The translations under genes were made by a program, and so were the position numbers. A stretch of DNA of 64,000 bases, taken from Labedella gwakjiensis (GTDB lineage: Bacteria; Actinomycetota; Actinomycetes; Actinomycetales; Microbacteriaceae). The stretch is from NCBI RefSeq assembly GCF_003014675.1, contig NZ_PYAU01000001.1, positions 806,001-870,000 on the forward strand, given 5' to 3'. Positions 35,682 to 44,949 of this stretch are shown piece after piece. The notes beneath the pieces are model-generated. The model searched no databases and was not told the origin of the DNA. It saw nothing but the letters and a program-made list of their open reading frames with translations. Position 1 is the first letter of the stretch; each line of letters starts with the position of its first letter.

Positions 35682-37295
35682 TTAGTCGGCGACCGGGAAG
35701 GCGCTCGCCACGGACACGGGGTTCACGATCGACAACAGTTCGCTCGGCTTGGAGACGAATCCGTCCCAGTCGGAGCTGTACGCCACGGCGAGGTTCTGCG
35801 TGTACATGATGTTGTCGTAGACCTGCTCGTGCACGATCGCCGCGGCTTCGCGCATGAGCTCGATCTTGGCGTCCTCGTCCGAGGTGGCCGAGGCCTCCTC
35901 GATGAGCGCGTTGAGCTCGGGATCGTCGACGTAGGTGTAGTTGATCGCTCCACCCGGGAGGTACGACAGCGTGAAGTTGGTCACGGGGTCGTCCATGATG
36001 GCCAGGTTGCCGGCGTAGATGTCGTAGTCGCCGTCGTTCGTCATCGCGAGATAGGTGTTGCGCTCGGTTCCCTGCAATTCGATCACGATGCCGGCCTCAG
36101 CGGCGCTCTCCTTCACGAGCTGGGCCCACTGGCTCGTCACACTGTCCTGCAACGAGTAGATGAGGCGGAACGTCACGGGGAACATGCCGTCGGCTCCCGC
36201 CGTGTAGCCGGCGTCCTCCATGAGGGAGCGCGACAGGTCGGTGTCGAACTCGTACTCGGTGATCGACTCGTCGTAGTACGCCGAGAGGACCGGCATGAGC
36301 GGGCTCGAGCCTGTCGACACGGCCTGCCCCTGCAGGACGACGTCGCGGATCGCCTCGTAGTCGGCGGCGTGCGCGAGCGCCTGGCGTACCTCGACCTTGG
36401 CGAGGTCGGGGTTCTGCATGTTGTAGACCATGTGGGCGTAGCCGAGCCCTGTGACCTCGGCGATCTCGATGCCGTCGGTGTTGCGGAGCTGCTCTACCTG
36501 GGCGGGTGGGAGCGCGTTCGCGACCAGGTCGACCTCGCCGCTCTGCAGCGCGAGGATCTCCGTGTTCACGTCGGGGAAGACGCGGTAGACGACCGTCGCC
36601 GCCACGGGGGTACCGCCCTCGACGAGCGGGTAGTCGTCGACGCGCTCCATCGTGTAGCTCTGGCCCACCTGGACGTCGGTGAGCAGGTACGGACCGGCGC
36701 TCACCCAGCCGCCGTCACTCCCGTCGTTCGCGAATTCGGCGACGGAGCCAGCCGGCTCGAACACGTGCTGCGGCACGACGTTGCCCCAGAATCCGATCTC
36801 CTCGACGATCGAGGAGTCCGGCTTCGTCAACGTGATCTCGACGCGCGTGTCGGAGACGGCCTCGGCCGACTCGAAGTTCGCGAGCTGGCCGTAGAAGGTG
36901 CCGGACGGCGCGTCCCTCTTCACGGCGTTCATCGTGTACGCGACGTCGTCGGCGTCGAGCTTCTCACCGTCGCTCCAGCTCATGTCGTCGCGGATCTCGT
37001 AGTAGCCGGTCGTGTCGTCGACGTATCCCCACTCCTCGGCGAGCTGAGGCTCCTTGGTGCCGTCGTCCGCGATGCTCAGGAGGTGCGGGTACATCAGGTT
37101 GGTGATCCAGTAGTCGCTCCGGCTGTTGCCGATGAGCGGGTTGTAGTTGACGACGTCCGTCGTCGTGGCGATTGTGAGCGTCGCATCGCCGGGTTCGGCG
37201 GTGGAGCCGCCTTCCGGCGCTTGCGGCGCGCACGCGCTCAGTGTCAATGCGACCGCGGCGGCCACGCCGACGATCATCGATCTCCGATAGGGCAT
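35682..37295 (-). CDS. Peptide ABC transporter substrate-binding lipoprotein (SBP family 5)
   Basis: 537 residues. Signal MPYRRSMIVGVAAAVALTLS with lipobox ALTLSAC anchors it to the membrane. The family-5 fold shows in DVVNYNPLIGNSRSDYWITN, YEIRDDMSWSDGEKLDADDV, VEVRQALAHAADYEAI, and a Gly/Tyr-rich end. It captures peptide-like ligands for the DppBC core. Its ATG shares one base with the M19 dipeptidase stop. The ligand cannot be predicted, but the neighbouring hydrolases point to di- or tripeptides. Confidence 0.93.
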   Translation of the reverse strand: MPYRRSMIVGVAAAVALTLSACAPQAPEGGSTAEPGDATLTIATTTDVVNYNPLIGNSRSDYWITNLMYPHLLSIADDGTKEPQLAEEWGYVDDTTGYYEIRDDMSWSDGEKLDADDVAYTMNAVKRDAPSGTFYGQLANFESAEAVSDTRVEITLTKPDSSIVEEIGFWGNVVPQHVFEPAGSVAEFANDGSDGGWVSAGPYLLTDVQVGQSYTMERVDDYPLVEGGTPVAATVVYRVFPDVNTEILALQSGEVDLVANALPPAQVEQLRNTDGIEIAEVTGLGYAHMVYNMQNPDLAKVEVRQALAHAADYEAIRDVVLQGQAVSTGSSPLMPVLSAYYDESITEYEFDTDLSRSLMEDAGYTAGADGMFPVTFRLIYSLQDSVTSQWAQLVKESAAEAGIVIELQGTERNTYLAMTNDGDYDIYAGNLAIMDDPVTNFTLSYLPGGAINYTYVDDPELNALIEEASATSDEDAKIELMREAAAIVHEQVYDNIMYTQNLAVAYSSDWDGFVSKPSELLSIVNPVSVASAFPVAD

Positions 37296-38503
37296 CAGAC
37301 CCAGACCTCCTCGAGTACGCGCAGGGTGTTACCGCCGACGACCGCGCGGATCTCGTCGTCGGAGTAGTCGTGCTTCACGAGCCAACCGATGATGTTGCCG
37401 AACGCCTCCGCGGGGTTCTCCACGCCGTCGACGTATGGGACCTTCTCGTAGTCGACGTTGGCGTGCGCCTGGCCCAGGGACAGATTGGCGGCGAACGCGT
37501 CGTGCAGGCCCACGTGGTCACCGAAGAGCGTGTCGGGGCCGAAGCTCACGTGCTCGAGGCCGACGAGGTCGACGCAGTACTGGAAGTGGTCCATGACCGA
37601 TTCGAGCGAGTGGAGCGGGTGCGACGGCGAGAGCGTCGTGTGCGGTGCGGCCTCGATCCCGATCACCCCGCCGCGGCGGGCGCACTCGATGATCGTCTCG
37701 TCCGTCTTCATCCGGTTGGTCGGCCAGAGGCCACGCGCACCGGCGTGGGTGATGAACACGGGCTTCGTCGACGCCCTGATGACGTCGACACACGTCCGGT
37801 CGCCGGAGTGCGAGATGTCGATCGCGATGCCCAGCTTGTTCATACGTGCGACGGCACGCTCCCCGAAGTAGGTGAGTCCGCCGTCGCCTCGCTCCTTGAG
37901 TCCGCTGCCGAGTGTGTTGGCCTCGGAGTAGGCGATGCCCATCTGGCGGACGCCGAAACCGTAGAGCACGTCGAGCCGGTCGACCTCGTTCTCGATCATG
38001 GTCGAGGCCTCGAGCGCGAAGATGTGCGCGATGCGCCCCGTCTCCTTCGCGTGCTGGATGTCCTTCAGTGTCTCGCCCTTGATGACGTAGTCCTGGTGGG
38101 CGAGGTCCGCCATGCGGACGCCGAGGTCGAACAGCACGTCCTGGTACTTCCATCCGGCGTCGCTCGAGATGCAGCAGGTGCCGTCCATGCCGTTGTCGAA
38201 GACGGCGGTGAGGCCCGAACGCGAGAGGCCCTCGTAGCCCGTCGGTTCACGGCCCTGTCGGATGTGGTCGCGCAGGTAGTCCATGTTCTCCGGGAAGACC
38301 TGGACGTGCTCGTGCAGGGAGATGACGGTCTCCTGCTCGAGCAGTCGCGCCGTCCGTTCTGCCTGCGCCGAGCTCAGATCGAGACCGGCGTACGCGGGAA
38401 CTCGGCCGATCTGCTTCGCCCAGCCGAAGTCGCGGTAGTCGACGCCCGCCTCGAGGTAGTCGTAGGCCGTGTAGCCGGTGTAGCGCTCTGAGGGTTCGAG
38501 CAC
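37295..38503 (-). CDS. M19-family membrane dipeptidase-like protein
   Basis: 402 residues, TIM-barrel renal-dipeptidase family, no signal peptide so cytosolic. FALEASTMI carries the bridging Glu, AIDISHSGDRT and VFITHAGARGLWPTN the two metal His residues, and SFGPDTLFG the conserved Asp. The first ligand motif, usually H-x-D, reads LHEHV (H-x-H). The N-terminal extension of about 60 residues is longer than in the human enzyme but known in bacterial members. First gene of the leftward peptide operon. Confidence 0.9.
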   Translation of the reverse strand: MLEPSERYTGYTAYDYLEAGVDYRDFGWAKQIGRVPAYAGLDLSSAQAERTARLLEQETVISLHEHVQVFPENMDYLRDHIRQGREPTGYEGLSRSGLTAVFDNGMDGTCCISSDAGWKYQDVLFDLGVRMADLAHQDYVIKGETLKDIQHAKETGRIAHIFALEASTMIENEVDRLDVLYGFGVRQMGIAYSEANTLGSGLKERGDGGLTYFGERAVARMNKLGIAIDISHSGDRTCVDVIRASTKPVFITHAGARGLWPTNRMKTDETIIECARRGGVIGIEAAPHTTLSPSHPLHSLESVMDHFQYCVDLVGLEHVSFGPDTLFGDHVGLHDAFAANLSLGQAHANVDYEKVPYVDGVENPAEAFGNIIGWLVKHDYSDDEIRAVVGGNTLRVLEEVWV

Positions 38504-38674
38504 GGTGGTGCCTCCTTCGTGGTTCGTGTGTCGCCCTCAAGCGGACGACGCCGGGGCCTATCGGCATCCCAGGACCCAACAATCATGATTTCCGGCGTAT
38601 CTGCCAATACAAATGCGGTATTTCGGTTATCAGTTCACATGTGTGAAACATTTCGGCGCAGTTTGAGGTGCACA
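38504..38674. promoter_or_regulatory. Divergent promoter of the peptide locus with palindromic operator
   Basis: This gap is visibly richer in A/T than its surroundings. It holds an inverted repeat TTCACA-TG-TGTGAA at 38634-38647 and a second, AATAC-N7-GTATT, at 38606-38622. Both lie between the M19 start (38503) and the ATPase start (38675). GAGGTG at 38665-38670 is the ribosome site for the ATPase. The symmetrical element is the best operator candidate for the AsnC-type regulator encoded at the operon's end. Confidence 0.65.
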
Positions 38675-40342
38675 ATGAGATGCATGACGATGGCTCCTTC
38701 TTCCTCGACAGCGCCCGTGCTCCACGTTCGCGGACTACGTATCGACTTCCACGGCGACCAGGGCACCACGACGGCGGCGTCCGGCGTCGACCTCGACGTG
38801 CACCCGGGTGAGCTCGTCGCCCTGCTCGGCGAATCCGGATCGGGGAAGACCGTGACGGCCCGCGCCATCATGGGGATCGAGGACGAAGCGGCCGCCGTCA
38901 CCGCCGACGCCCTGCGGCTCGGCGACGTCGACCTCCTGTCCCTCGGCGAGGATCAGCGCAGGAGACTGCGCGGCGAACGCATGAGCATGGTCCTCCAGGA
39001 CGCCCTCTCCTCCCTGAACCCCGTCCTGTCGGTCGGTGACCAGCTCGGCGAGATCGTCCGCGTCCACCGCGGGGTGTCGAGACGGGCGGCACGGGCGCGC
39101 GCGATCGAGCTGCTCGACCTCGTGGGGATCGTCTCCCCCGCCTCTCGTATCGACGACTACCCTCACCAGTTCTCCGGCGGTATGCGACAGCGCATCCTCA
39201 TCGCCATGGCGATCGCACTCGAACCGGAGCTGCTCATCGCCGACGAGCCGACGACGGCCCTCGACGTCACGGTCCAGGCCCAGATCCTGCGCCTGCTGCA
39301 CGACCTCCGTGGTCGGCTCGACATGGGAGTCCTCCTCATCACGCACGACATCGGCGTCGTCACCGAAGTGGCCGACCGTCTCGTCGTCATGCGTCACGGT
39401 GCCGTCGTCGAGCACGGTGACGCCGACGCGATCTTCGCCGCACCGAGTCACCCGTACACGCGGGAACTGTTCGACTCGGCCCCCCACCCGTCGCCCGCTC
39501 GAGTGCTCGATTCCACCAAAGCCGCGGAGGCCCCCGTCTTGACGGTGCGCGGCCTCGACCGTACGTTCGCTGGCGGCTCCCCCTTCGCGCGCCGGATCGT
39601 CCACGCCGTCGCAGGGGTCGACCTCGCGCTGCGGCGCGGCGAGACGCTCGCGATCGTCGGCGAGTCTGGTAGCGGCAAGTCGACGCTCGCGCGCATGATC
39701 GTCGGCCTCGAGACCGTCGACTCCGGCTCGGTCGAATACCGCGGACGTGACGTCACGCGGCGCACCCGCGGCCCGCGCCCACCGGCCCAGGCCGGGGTGG
39801 GGATGGTCTTCCAGGACCCGTACACCTCGCTCGACCCCCGCATGCGTGTGCGCGACGTGATCGCCGAACCCCTCGCGGTCACTCGGACGGGGACCGCCGC
39901 AGAGCGGCGTGACCGCGTCGCCGAGCTGCTCGACCTCGTGGGGCTGACACCCGGGATGATGGATCGCTTCCCCCACCAGTTCTCCGGTGGCCAACGGCAA
40001 CGGATCGGCATCGCCAGGGCCCTCATGCGCGACCCCGACGTCCTCGTGTGCGACGAGCCGGTGTCGGCACTCGACGTCACCATCCAGGCGCAGGTCGTGG
40101 ACCTGCTCGTCGACCTCCAGGATCGGCTCGGCCTCAGCATCGTCTTCATCTCGCACGACCTGTCGGTCGTGCGCAACCTCGCCCACCGCGTCCTCGTGAT
40201 GTATCGAGGGGTCGCCGTGGAGACCGGGGGCACCGAGCAGATCTTCGATCGACCCGAGCACGACTACACGCGGGAACTACTCCGCTCGATCCCGCCGCTG
40301 ACGCGTGCAGAACGCGGCAAGCTGACCGCCGACGCCGCCTGA
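38675..40342 (+). CDS. Fused peptide ABC transporter ATPase (DppD-DppF type)
   Basis: 555 residues with two ABC ATPase halves. Half one: Walker A GESGSGKTVTAR, signature FSGGMRQRILIAMA, Walker B ELLIADEPTTALDVT. Half two: Walker A GESGSGKSTLAR, signature FSGGQRQRIGIARAL, Walker B VLVCDEPVSALDVT. Each ends with an oligopeptide-transporter C-terminal segment (HPYTRELFDSAP, HDYTRELLRSIP). It powers the DppBC channel. ATG 38675 has GAGGTG four bases upstream; ATGs at 38684 and 38690 are alternatives. Divergent from the rest of the transporter operon. Confidence 0.94.
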   Translation: MRCMTMAPSSSTAPVLHVRGLRIDFHGDQGTTTAASGVDLDVHPGELVALLGESGSGKTVTARAIMGIEDEAAAVTADALRLGDVDLLSLGEDQRRRLRGERMSMVLQDALSSLNPVLSVGDQLGEIVRVHRGVSRRAARARAIELLDLVGIVSPASRIDDYPHQFSGGMRQRILIAMAIALEPELLIADEPTTALDVTVQAQILRLLHDLRGRLDMGVLLITHDIGVVTEVADRLVVMRHGAVVEHGDADAIFAAPSHPYTRELFDSAPHPSPARVLDSTKAAEAPVLTVRGLDRTFAGGSPFARRIVHAVAGVDLALRRGETLAIVGESGSGKSTLARMIVGLETVDSGSVEYRGRDVTRRTRGPRPPAQAGVGMVFQDPYTSLDPRMRVRDVIAEPLAVTRTGTAAERRDRVAELLDLVGLTPGMMDRFPHQFSGGQRQRIGIARALMRDPDVLVCDEPVSALDVTIQAQVVDLLVDLQDRLGLSIVFISHDLSVVRNLAHRVLVMYRGVAVETGGTEQIFDRPEHDYTRELLRSIPPLTRAERGKLTADAA

Positions 40343-40358
40343 GCCCGCCGCCGCCGGT

Positions 40359-42338
40359 TCAGCCGGTGGGTGTCCGTTCGCCGCGGCCGGCGAGCGCCTC
40401 GAGGCGCGCGTTGTACTCCTTGAGCTCCGCGTCGTCGTCGCGGTCGGCCGCCCGATCGAGTCGCTTCTGCTCCTTGGTGTCGTTCCGGCCCCACTGGATC
40501 GCCACGACGATGGCGAGGGCCACCGTGGGGATCTCGCCGATACTCCAGGCGATCCCACCGCCCACCACCTGGTCCTGGAGTGGGCTCGCGCCCCACGTGC
40601 GCCCCATCGCGCCGAACCAGTCGGCGAGGAACAGGCCGCGCGACGACATGATCGTGAGCCCGAAGAACGCGTGCGACGCCATCGTGGCGAGCAGGAGGAA
40701 CAGGCGGAGCGGGTACGCGATGCGGTGCGGCACCGGGTCGATGCCGATGAGCGCCTGGACGAACAGGTAACCCGTGGCGAGGAAGTGCACGATCATCCAC
40801 TGGTGGCCGATGTGGTCGGTCATGGCCCAGCGGAAGACCGGCGTGAAGTAGAACACCCAGAGCGAGCCGGCGAACAGCACGGCGGCCACCACCGGGTGGG
40901 AGATGACACCCGCGTACTTCGAGTGCACGGCGAGGAGGATCCACTCCCGAGCGCCGCGTGAGGCGTCGCCGCGCTTCCGGATCGCCCGCATCGCGAGCGT
41001 CACGGGCGCGCCGGGCACCAGGAGGATCGGCACGGCCATCGCCAGGAGCATGTGGCCGAGCATGTGGATGCTGAACAGGTACTGCTGGTAGACGTTCACG
41101 ACGCCGCTCGTCACCCAGAACAGCAGGAGCATCCCGGTCACCCACGACATCGTGCGGAGCGGTGACCAGTGGTCGCCGCGACGGCGCAGCCTCACGACCC
41201 CGGCGAGGTAGAAGAAGATCGCGAAGGCGCAGATGAGCGCCCACAGCAGGTCGACGTTCCACGACGTGAGGTACCCGATGGGCGTGAGTTCGGTCGGGAG
41301 CGGCTCGTCCGTGAGGGTCTCGGCCGGTGTGCGCACCGTGGGGAGGACCTCGCCGATGGGCGAGGCGGTACGGGCGAGCGCGGCGGCGACGCCCGAGGCG
41401 ACCCCCATGAAGCCGAGCTCGGCCACGGCGATCCACCAGAACCGGCTGCGCTCGCGGCCCGAATCGGCCATGCGCCGCAGCATGGTCGAGCGGTAGTACG
41501 CCCCGAAGAGGCCGAGCACCACGAGCGCGGCGACCTTCACGAGGACGAGGAGCCCGTACGGGGTCGCGAGGCGGTCGAGGCTGCCGATGCGCAGTTCCGC
41601 GCTCGCGTATCCGGACACCGCCACGACGATGAAGCACACGAGAGCGAGGGTGGAGTAGCGCGAGAGAACGGCGGGCAGACGCCCCTTCCCGAGCACCGGC
41701 CGCACCACCACGATGGCGAGCAGACCGCCGAGCCAGACGGCAGCGAAGAGCAGGTGGAGTCCGAGCGCCGTGATGGCGGCGTCGTGGCCGGAGCTCCCGG
41801 CCGCGTGGCCCTGCTGCGCCATCGGGAGGAGGCTCGCGGCGGCGAGGAGACCCACGAAGAAGAGGGCCGTGAGATTGCGGACGGCGAAGCACAGCACCGT
41901 GACGGTCGCCGCGAGGAGCGTCGTGATGAGCCAGGCCTGGCCGGCCTCGACCTCGGTGAGGAAGAAGCCGAGCCGCACACCGAAGTCGTCGTCGAGGGCG
42001 AACGGCGTGTTGGTGATGACGAGGAAGCTGAAGAAAGCGGTGAGTCCCGATGCCACGGTGAGAACGGCGGCACTCGCCGAGGCGAAGTCCAGGACCTTCG
42101 GGAACTCCTCACGATCCGGGCTCAGGGCGAACAGTGCGAGCGCGATCGCTCCGATGACACCGGCTGCTCCGACGTTGACGAGCATCTTCGAGAGGGGCAG
42201 ACCCCAGCGCGCGACCGGACCTGCGTCGCCGATCGAGAGGGGGTCGGCGCCGCCGCCGAAGGCCAGCGCTGCGACGAGAGCGAGGACGCCGACGAGGACG
42301 AGCACGGCAGGCCCGAGGATGCGCGTCGCACGATTCAC
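40359..42338 (-). CDS. ctaG: CopD-CtaG fusion membrane protein (cytochrome oxidase copper assembly)
   Basis: 659 residues with about 14 membrane helices. The N-terminal half has the CopD copper-resistance architecture (LHLLFAAVWLGGLLAIVVVR, YASAELRIGSLDRLATPYG); the C-terminal half is the CtaG/caa3-assembly domain (LLWALICAFAIFFYLAGVVR, SIHMLGHMLLAMAVPILLV, MIVHFLATGYLFVQALIGID, ATMASHAFFGLTIMSS). Conserved His and Met residues in the helices fit copper handling for cytochrome oxidase. GTG start at 42338. The cytosolic tail is charged. Confidence 0.9.
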   Translation of the reverse strand: MNRATRILGPAVLVLVGVLALVAALAFGGGADPLSIGDAGPVARWGLPLSKMLVNVGAAGVIGAIALALFALSPDREEFPKVLDFASASAAVLTVASGLTAFFSFLVITNTPFALDDDFGVRLGFFLTEVEAGQAWLITTLLAATVTVLCFAVRNLTALFFVGLLAAASLLPMAQQGHAAGSSGHDAAITALGLHLLFAAVWLGGLLAIVVVRPVLGKGRLPAVLSRYSTLALVCFIVVAVSGYASAELRIGSLDRLATPYGLLVLVKVAALVVLGLFGAYYRSTMLRRMADSGRERSRFWWIAVAELGFMGVASGVAAALARTASPIGEVLPTVRTPAETLTDEPLPTELTPIGYLTSWNVDLLWALICAFAIFFYLAGVVRLRRRGDHWSPLRTMSWVTGMLLLFWVTSGVVNVYQQYLFSIHMLGHMLLAMAVPILLVPGAPVTLAMRAIRKRGDASRGAREWILLAVHSKYAGVISHPVVAAVLFAGSLWVFYFTPVFRWAMTDHIGHQWMIVHFLATGYLFVQALIGIDPVPHRIAYPLRLFLLLATMASHAFFGLTIMSSRGLFLADWFGAMGRTWGASPLQDQVVGGGIAWSIGEIPTVALAIVVAIQWGRNDTKEQKRLDRAADRDDDAELKEYNARLEALAGRGERTPTG

Positions 42339-42407
42339 CTCTCAAGGGTACGCGGTGCAGCCTGGACGTCGGCCCGTCACGTCTTCCTCCGCGGAGGCGG
42401 AGACGAG

Positions 42408-42446
42408 CGAAGGGGCGGCCGACGCAGTGCGTCGGCCGCCCCTTCG
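42408..42446 (-). terminator. Perfect 19-bp hairpin downstream of hup
   Basis: CGAAGGGGCGGCCGACGCA, a single G, then its exact complement: a 39-nt perfect inverted repeat 18 bp after the HU stop. There is no long U-run but the stem is very stable. It separates hup from the ctaG gene read in the same direction. Confidence 0.85.
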
Positions 42447-42464
42447 GCGGCGTGTGGGCCGTGA

Positions 42465-42752
42465 CTACTTGACGGCAGCCTTGAGCTTCGAGCCAGCCGA
42501 GACCTTGACCGAGTGGCCGGCAGCGATCTGGATCGTCTCACCGGTCTGCGGGTTGCGGCCGGTGCGAGCGGCACGCGAGGTGCGCTCGACGGCGAGCCAG
42601 CCGGGGATGCTGACCTTGACGTCGTTGCTGACCGAGTCAGCGAGAACCGAGAACAGAGCGTCGAGAACGCCGCTCACCGCAGCCTGGCTCTGGCCCGACT
42701 CCGAAGCGATCTTTGCAACGAGCTCGGTCTTGTTAAGCGACTTATCAGCCAT
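42465..42752 (-). CDS. hup: HU-family DNA-binding protein
   Basis: 95-residue nucleoid protein: LNKTELVAKIASESGQSQAA, SVSNDVKVSIPGWLAVERTS, then the DNA-embracing arm RAARTGRNPQTGETIQIAAG. It has no Lys/Ala-rich C-terminal tail, unlike mycobacterial HupB. ATG 42752 follows GAGGAGG. A probable -10 TACATT reads leftward at 42851-42856, giving a leader of about 100 nt. Confidence 0.95.
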   Translation of the reverse strand: MADKSLNKTELVAKIASESGQSQAAVSGVLDALFSVLADSVSNDVKVSIPGWLAVERTSRAARTGRNPQTGETIQIAAGHSVKVSAGSKLKAAVK

Positions 42753-42977
42753 GAAGTGTCCTCCTCGGACCTTGTTACGAAGTACAGTCGTTTTCTCCTG
42801 TAGCGCCGCCGCGGTACGAACCCACGGCAGCCGGTCTCTCGACCGCCTCGAATGTAACAGAAAACCCCGAGATTCCGCGGAACTACGCACTTTGCGACGA
42901 GATAACACCCGGCGTGTCGGCCCGATCGACCGCGAGAGGACCCTCTATCGGGCACTCGTCGCGCGGTCGGGCGGCGG

Positions 42978-44072
42978 TCACTCTCCGGACGAGACCGCCC
43001 CGACGAGGTACTGACCGCCCGAATCGAGTACACGGATCTGCACCGAGAACTCCCGGTCCCCCGTCGTGAACCCGCACGCGAACTCCGCCCCGGCCGAGGC
43101 GCTCGGCTCCTCCGGGCAGCTGACATCGCGAACGTCGGGGAGGCCGTACTCGTCCTCCAGCACTCCCTGGACGTCCTCCTCGACCGCAGCCCCCGTGAAG
43201 ACCGGGCGCACGAACTGCCCGCTGATGACGAGCGTGAGCAGAGTCGCGACAGCGGCACCGACGAGCCCCGCCGTGATCGCCGTGCCCCAGGCGACACGAC
43301 GCTTCTTCTTCGAGACGTCGGGCGCGGGTCCGTCCGGCTGTCCATACGGAGCGAACGATCCGGCGCCCTGCTGCCCGGGAGCCTGCGGGTTCACGTGCTG
43401 CTGACCGGGCCCGGCGGCGTACTGGACGGGGTACCCCTGCCCGGGACCCGTGGGAGCGCCGTGCGGGCGCCCCTGACCCTGCGCAGCGGAACCGGGCCCC
43501 TGCGCAGCGGAACCGGGCCCCTGCGGAGCGGAACCGAGCCGCTCGGTCGGGGCCGTGGGCGCCGAGGCGCGCGGGTACTGCTGGGTCGGCTGATTCGGCT
43601 GCCCGGACGGGGGCGATGACGGCGCCGATGGCTGAGCCGTGGGGTGCCCGACGCCCTGGGGGCGGTAGGTCGATGCCGCCGGAGGCTGCTGCCCTGCCGG
43701 CGCCCGGCCTGGCTGGTTCCACTGACCCTGAGCAGGCTGACCCTGACCCGGCTGACCCTGGTTCCACTGACCCTGGTTCCACTGACCCTGCGCCGGGCGG
43801 TCCTGCTGGGGCTGCGGCCACTGAGCTTGTCCGGGCTGAGCCTGCCCGGGCTGAGCCTGCCCGGGCTGAGCCTGGGGCTGGCGCGGCTGCGGCCACTGCG
43901 GGGACGGCTGGCCGGCGACGGGAGTCGGCCACGGCTGCTGCTGCCCCTGCTGCGGCTGCTGCCCCTGCTGCGGCTGCTGCCCCTGCTGCTGCTGCGCCTG
44001 CTGATCACGCTGAGCCTGGCGCCACTTCTCCTGCTCGTCGCCGGATCCTCCGGGGGTGCGACCGTCACTCAT
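42978..44072 (-). CDS. DUF4333 membrane protein with long Q/P/G-rich cytoplasmic region
   Basis: 364 residues. The first ~250 are low-complexity Gln/Pro/Gly sequence made of short repeats (GQQPQQ, GQAQP, GQWNQ, GPGSAAQ), mirrored by DNA repeats such as a 21-mer at about 43478-43540 and a 15-mer at about 43826-43880. KKKRR then precedes one membrane helix (VAWGTAITAGLVGAAVATLL). The outer C-terminal ~80 residues form a DUF4333 domain with Cys pair VSCPEEP … FACGFTTGD. Last gene of a three-gene envelope operon; overlaps the lipoprotein gene by 8 bp. Confidence 0.8.
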   Translation of the reverse strand: MSDGRTPGGSGDEQEKWRQAQRDQQAQQQQGQQPQQGQQPQQGQQQPWPTPVAGQPSPQWPQPRQPQAQPGQAQPGQAQPGQAQWPQPQQDRPAQGQWNQGQWNQGQPGQGQPAQGQWNQPGRAPAGQQPPAASTYRPQGVGHPTAQPSAPSSPPSGQPNQPTQQYPRASAPTAPTERLGSAPQGPGSAAQGPGSAAQGQGRPHGAPTGPGQGYPVQYAAGPGQQHVNPQAPGQQGAGSFAPYGQPDGPAPDVSKKKRRVAWGTAITAGLVGAAVATLLTLVISGQFVRPVFTGAAVEEDVQGVLEDEYGLPDVRDVSCPEEPSASAGAEFACGFTTGDREFSVQIRVLDSGGQYLVGAVSSGE

Positions 44073-44949
44073 CTCTCAACCTCTGGATCTCTTCGTAGAA
44101 CGCGTCGACGTCCGAGGCGTCGATCGTCGTGACATCGAACGGGGACGGCGGTTCGGGCAGCTCGTCCTCGTCCACGGCCCCCGTCGACTCGAAACCGACG
44201 AGGAGGCGACCGCCGTCCTCGCCGAGCGAGGCCGAGAGTTCGATCGCGTTGAACGCCCCCTCCGCGTCGCTCTGAATCGTGATGGTGGCGACGCTGCCGT
44301 CCTCGATGCCGTCGGGATCGAGGAGGCCGGACGGCAGGTCGAGCGTCTCGGCCTGTGCGGCGATGTTGGCGAGCGACGTCGTGACGCTGATGCGGGAGAC
44401 GCCCTCCTCGTCGGTCGAGAGGTCGTAGATGGGCGCCGTCTCGGCGTCGTCCGCCTCGAGGGCAGCGCTCGCACCGCAGAAGACGCGTTCGGCCGGCAGC
44501 AGACACGGGTCGTCGTCCGCACCGATGACGGTGGGGACCTCCGTCCACAACGTGGGGCTCAGCTCGGCGAACTTGGAGCCGAGGAGCAGGAAGTCGGAGT
44601 CGGACCCACCCTCGTGGTAGACGTCGATGGTGTCGCCTTCACGGCTCGAACTCTCGCGCACCACGACCGTCGCGGGATCGCCGAGGAGGGTGACTTCGCG
44701 TGTGAGGTCGAAGTCGTCCGCCCCGCCGACCGTCGAGACGTACTCGAGACCTGCCACGTCCGTGCCGGCCGAGAACTGCTCGGTGGCGGCCGCCATCCGC
44801 TCCTCGAAGAGCGAGCCGAGGAAGTCCTGTCGCGCCGCCGTGTCGGCGTGCGCCTCACCCTCGACATCACGGGTCGCGCAGCCGCTCAGGCTCGCAGCGA
44901 GGACGACGGAGAGGACGCCGCCGAGCAGAACTCTGCGGCGGGCGGTCAC
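44065..44949 (-). CDS. Hypothetical lipoprotein
   Basis: 294 residues. Signal RRRVLLGGVLSVVLAASLSG with lipobox SLSGC; acidic secreted body with a Cys pair (DDPCLLPAERVFCGAS). The layout is reminiscent of LppX/LprG-like lipid carriers (N-terminal FLGSLFEERMAAATEQFSA, beta-rich middle), but this is not a firm assignment. It sits between the V8-like protease and the DUF4333 gene, overlapping both. Confidence 0.72.
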   Translation of the reverse strand: MTARRRVLLGGVLSVVLAASLSGCATRDVEGEAHADTAARQDFLGSLFEERMAAATEQFSAGTDVAGLEYVSTVGGADDFDLTREVTLLGDPATVVVRESSSREGDTIDVYHEGGSDSDFLLLGSKFAELSPTLWTEVPTVIGADDDPCLLPAERVFCGASAALEADDAETAPIYDLSTDEEGVSRISVTTSLANIAAQAETLDLPSGLLDPDGIEDGSVATITIQSDAEGAFNAIELSASLGEDGGRLLVGFESTGAVDEDELPEPPSPFDVTTIDASDVDAFYEEIQRLRDE

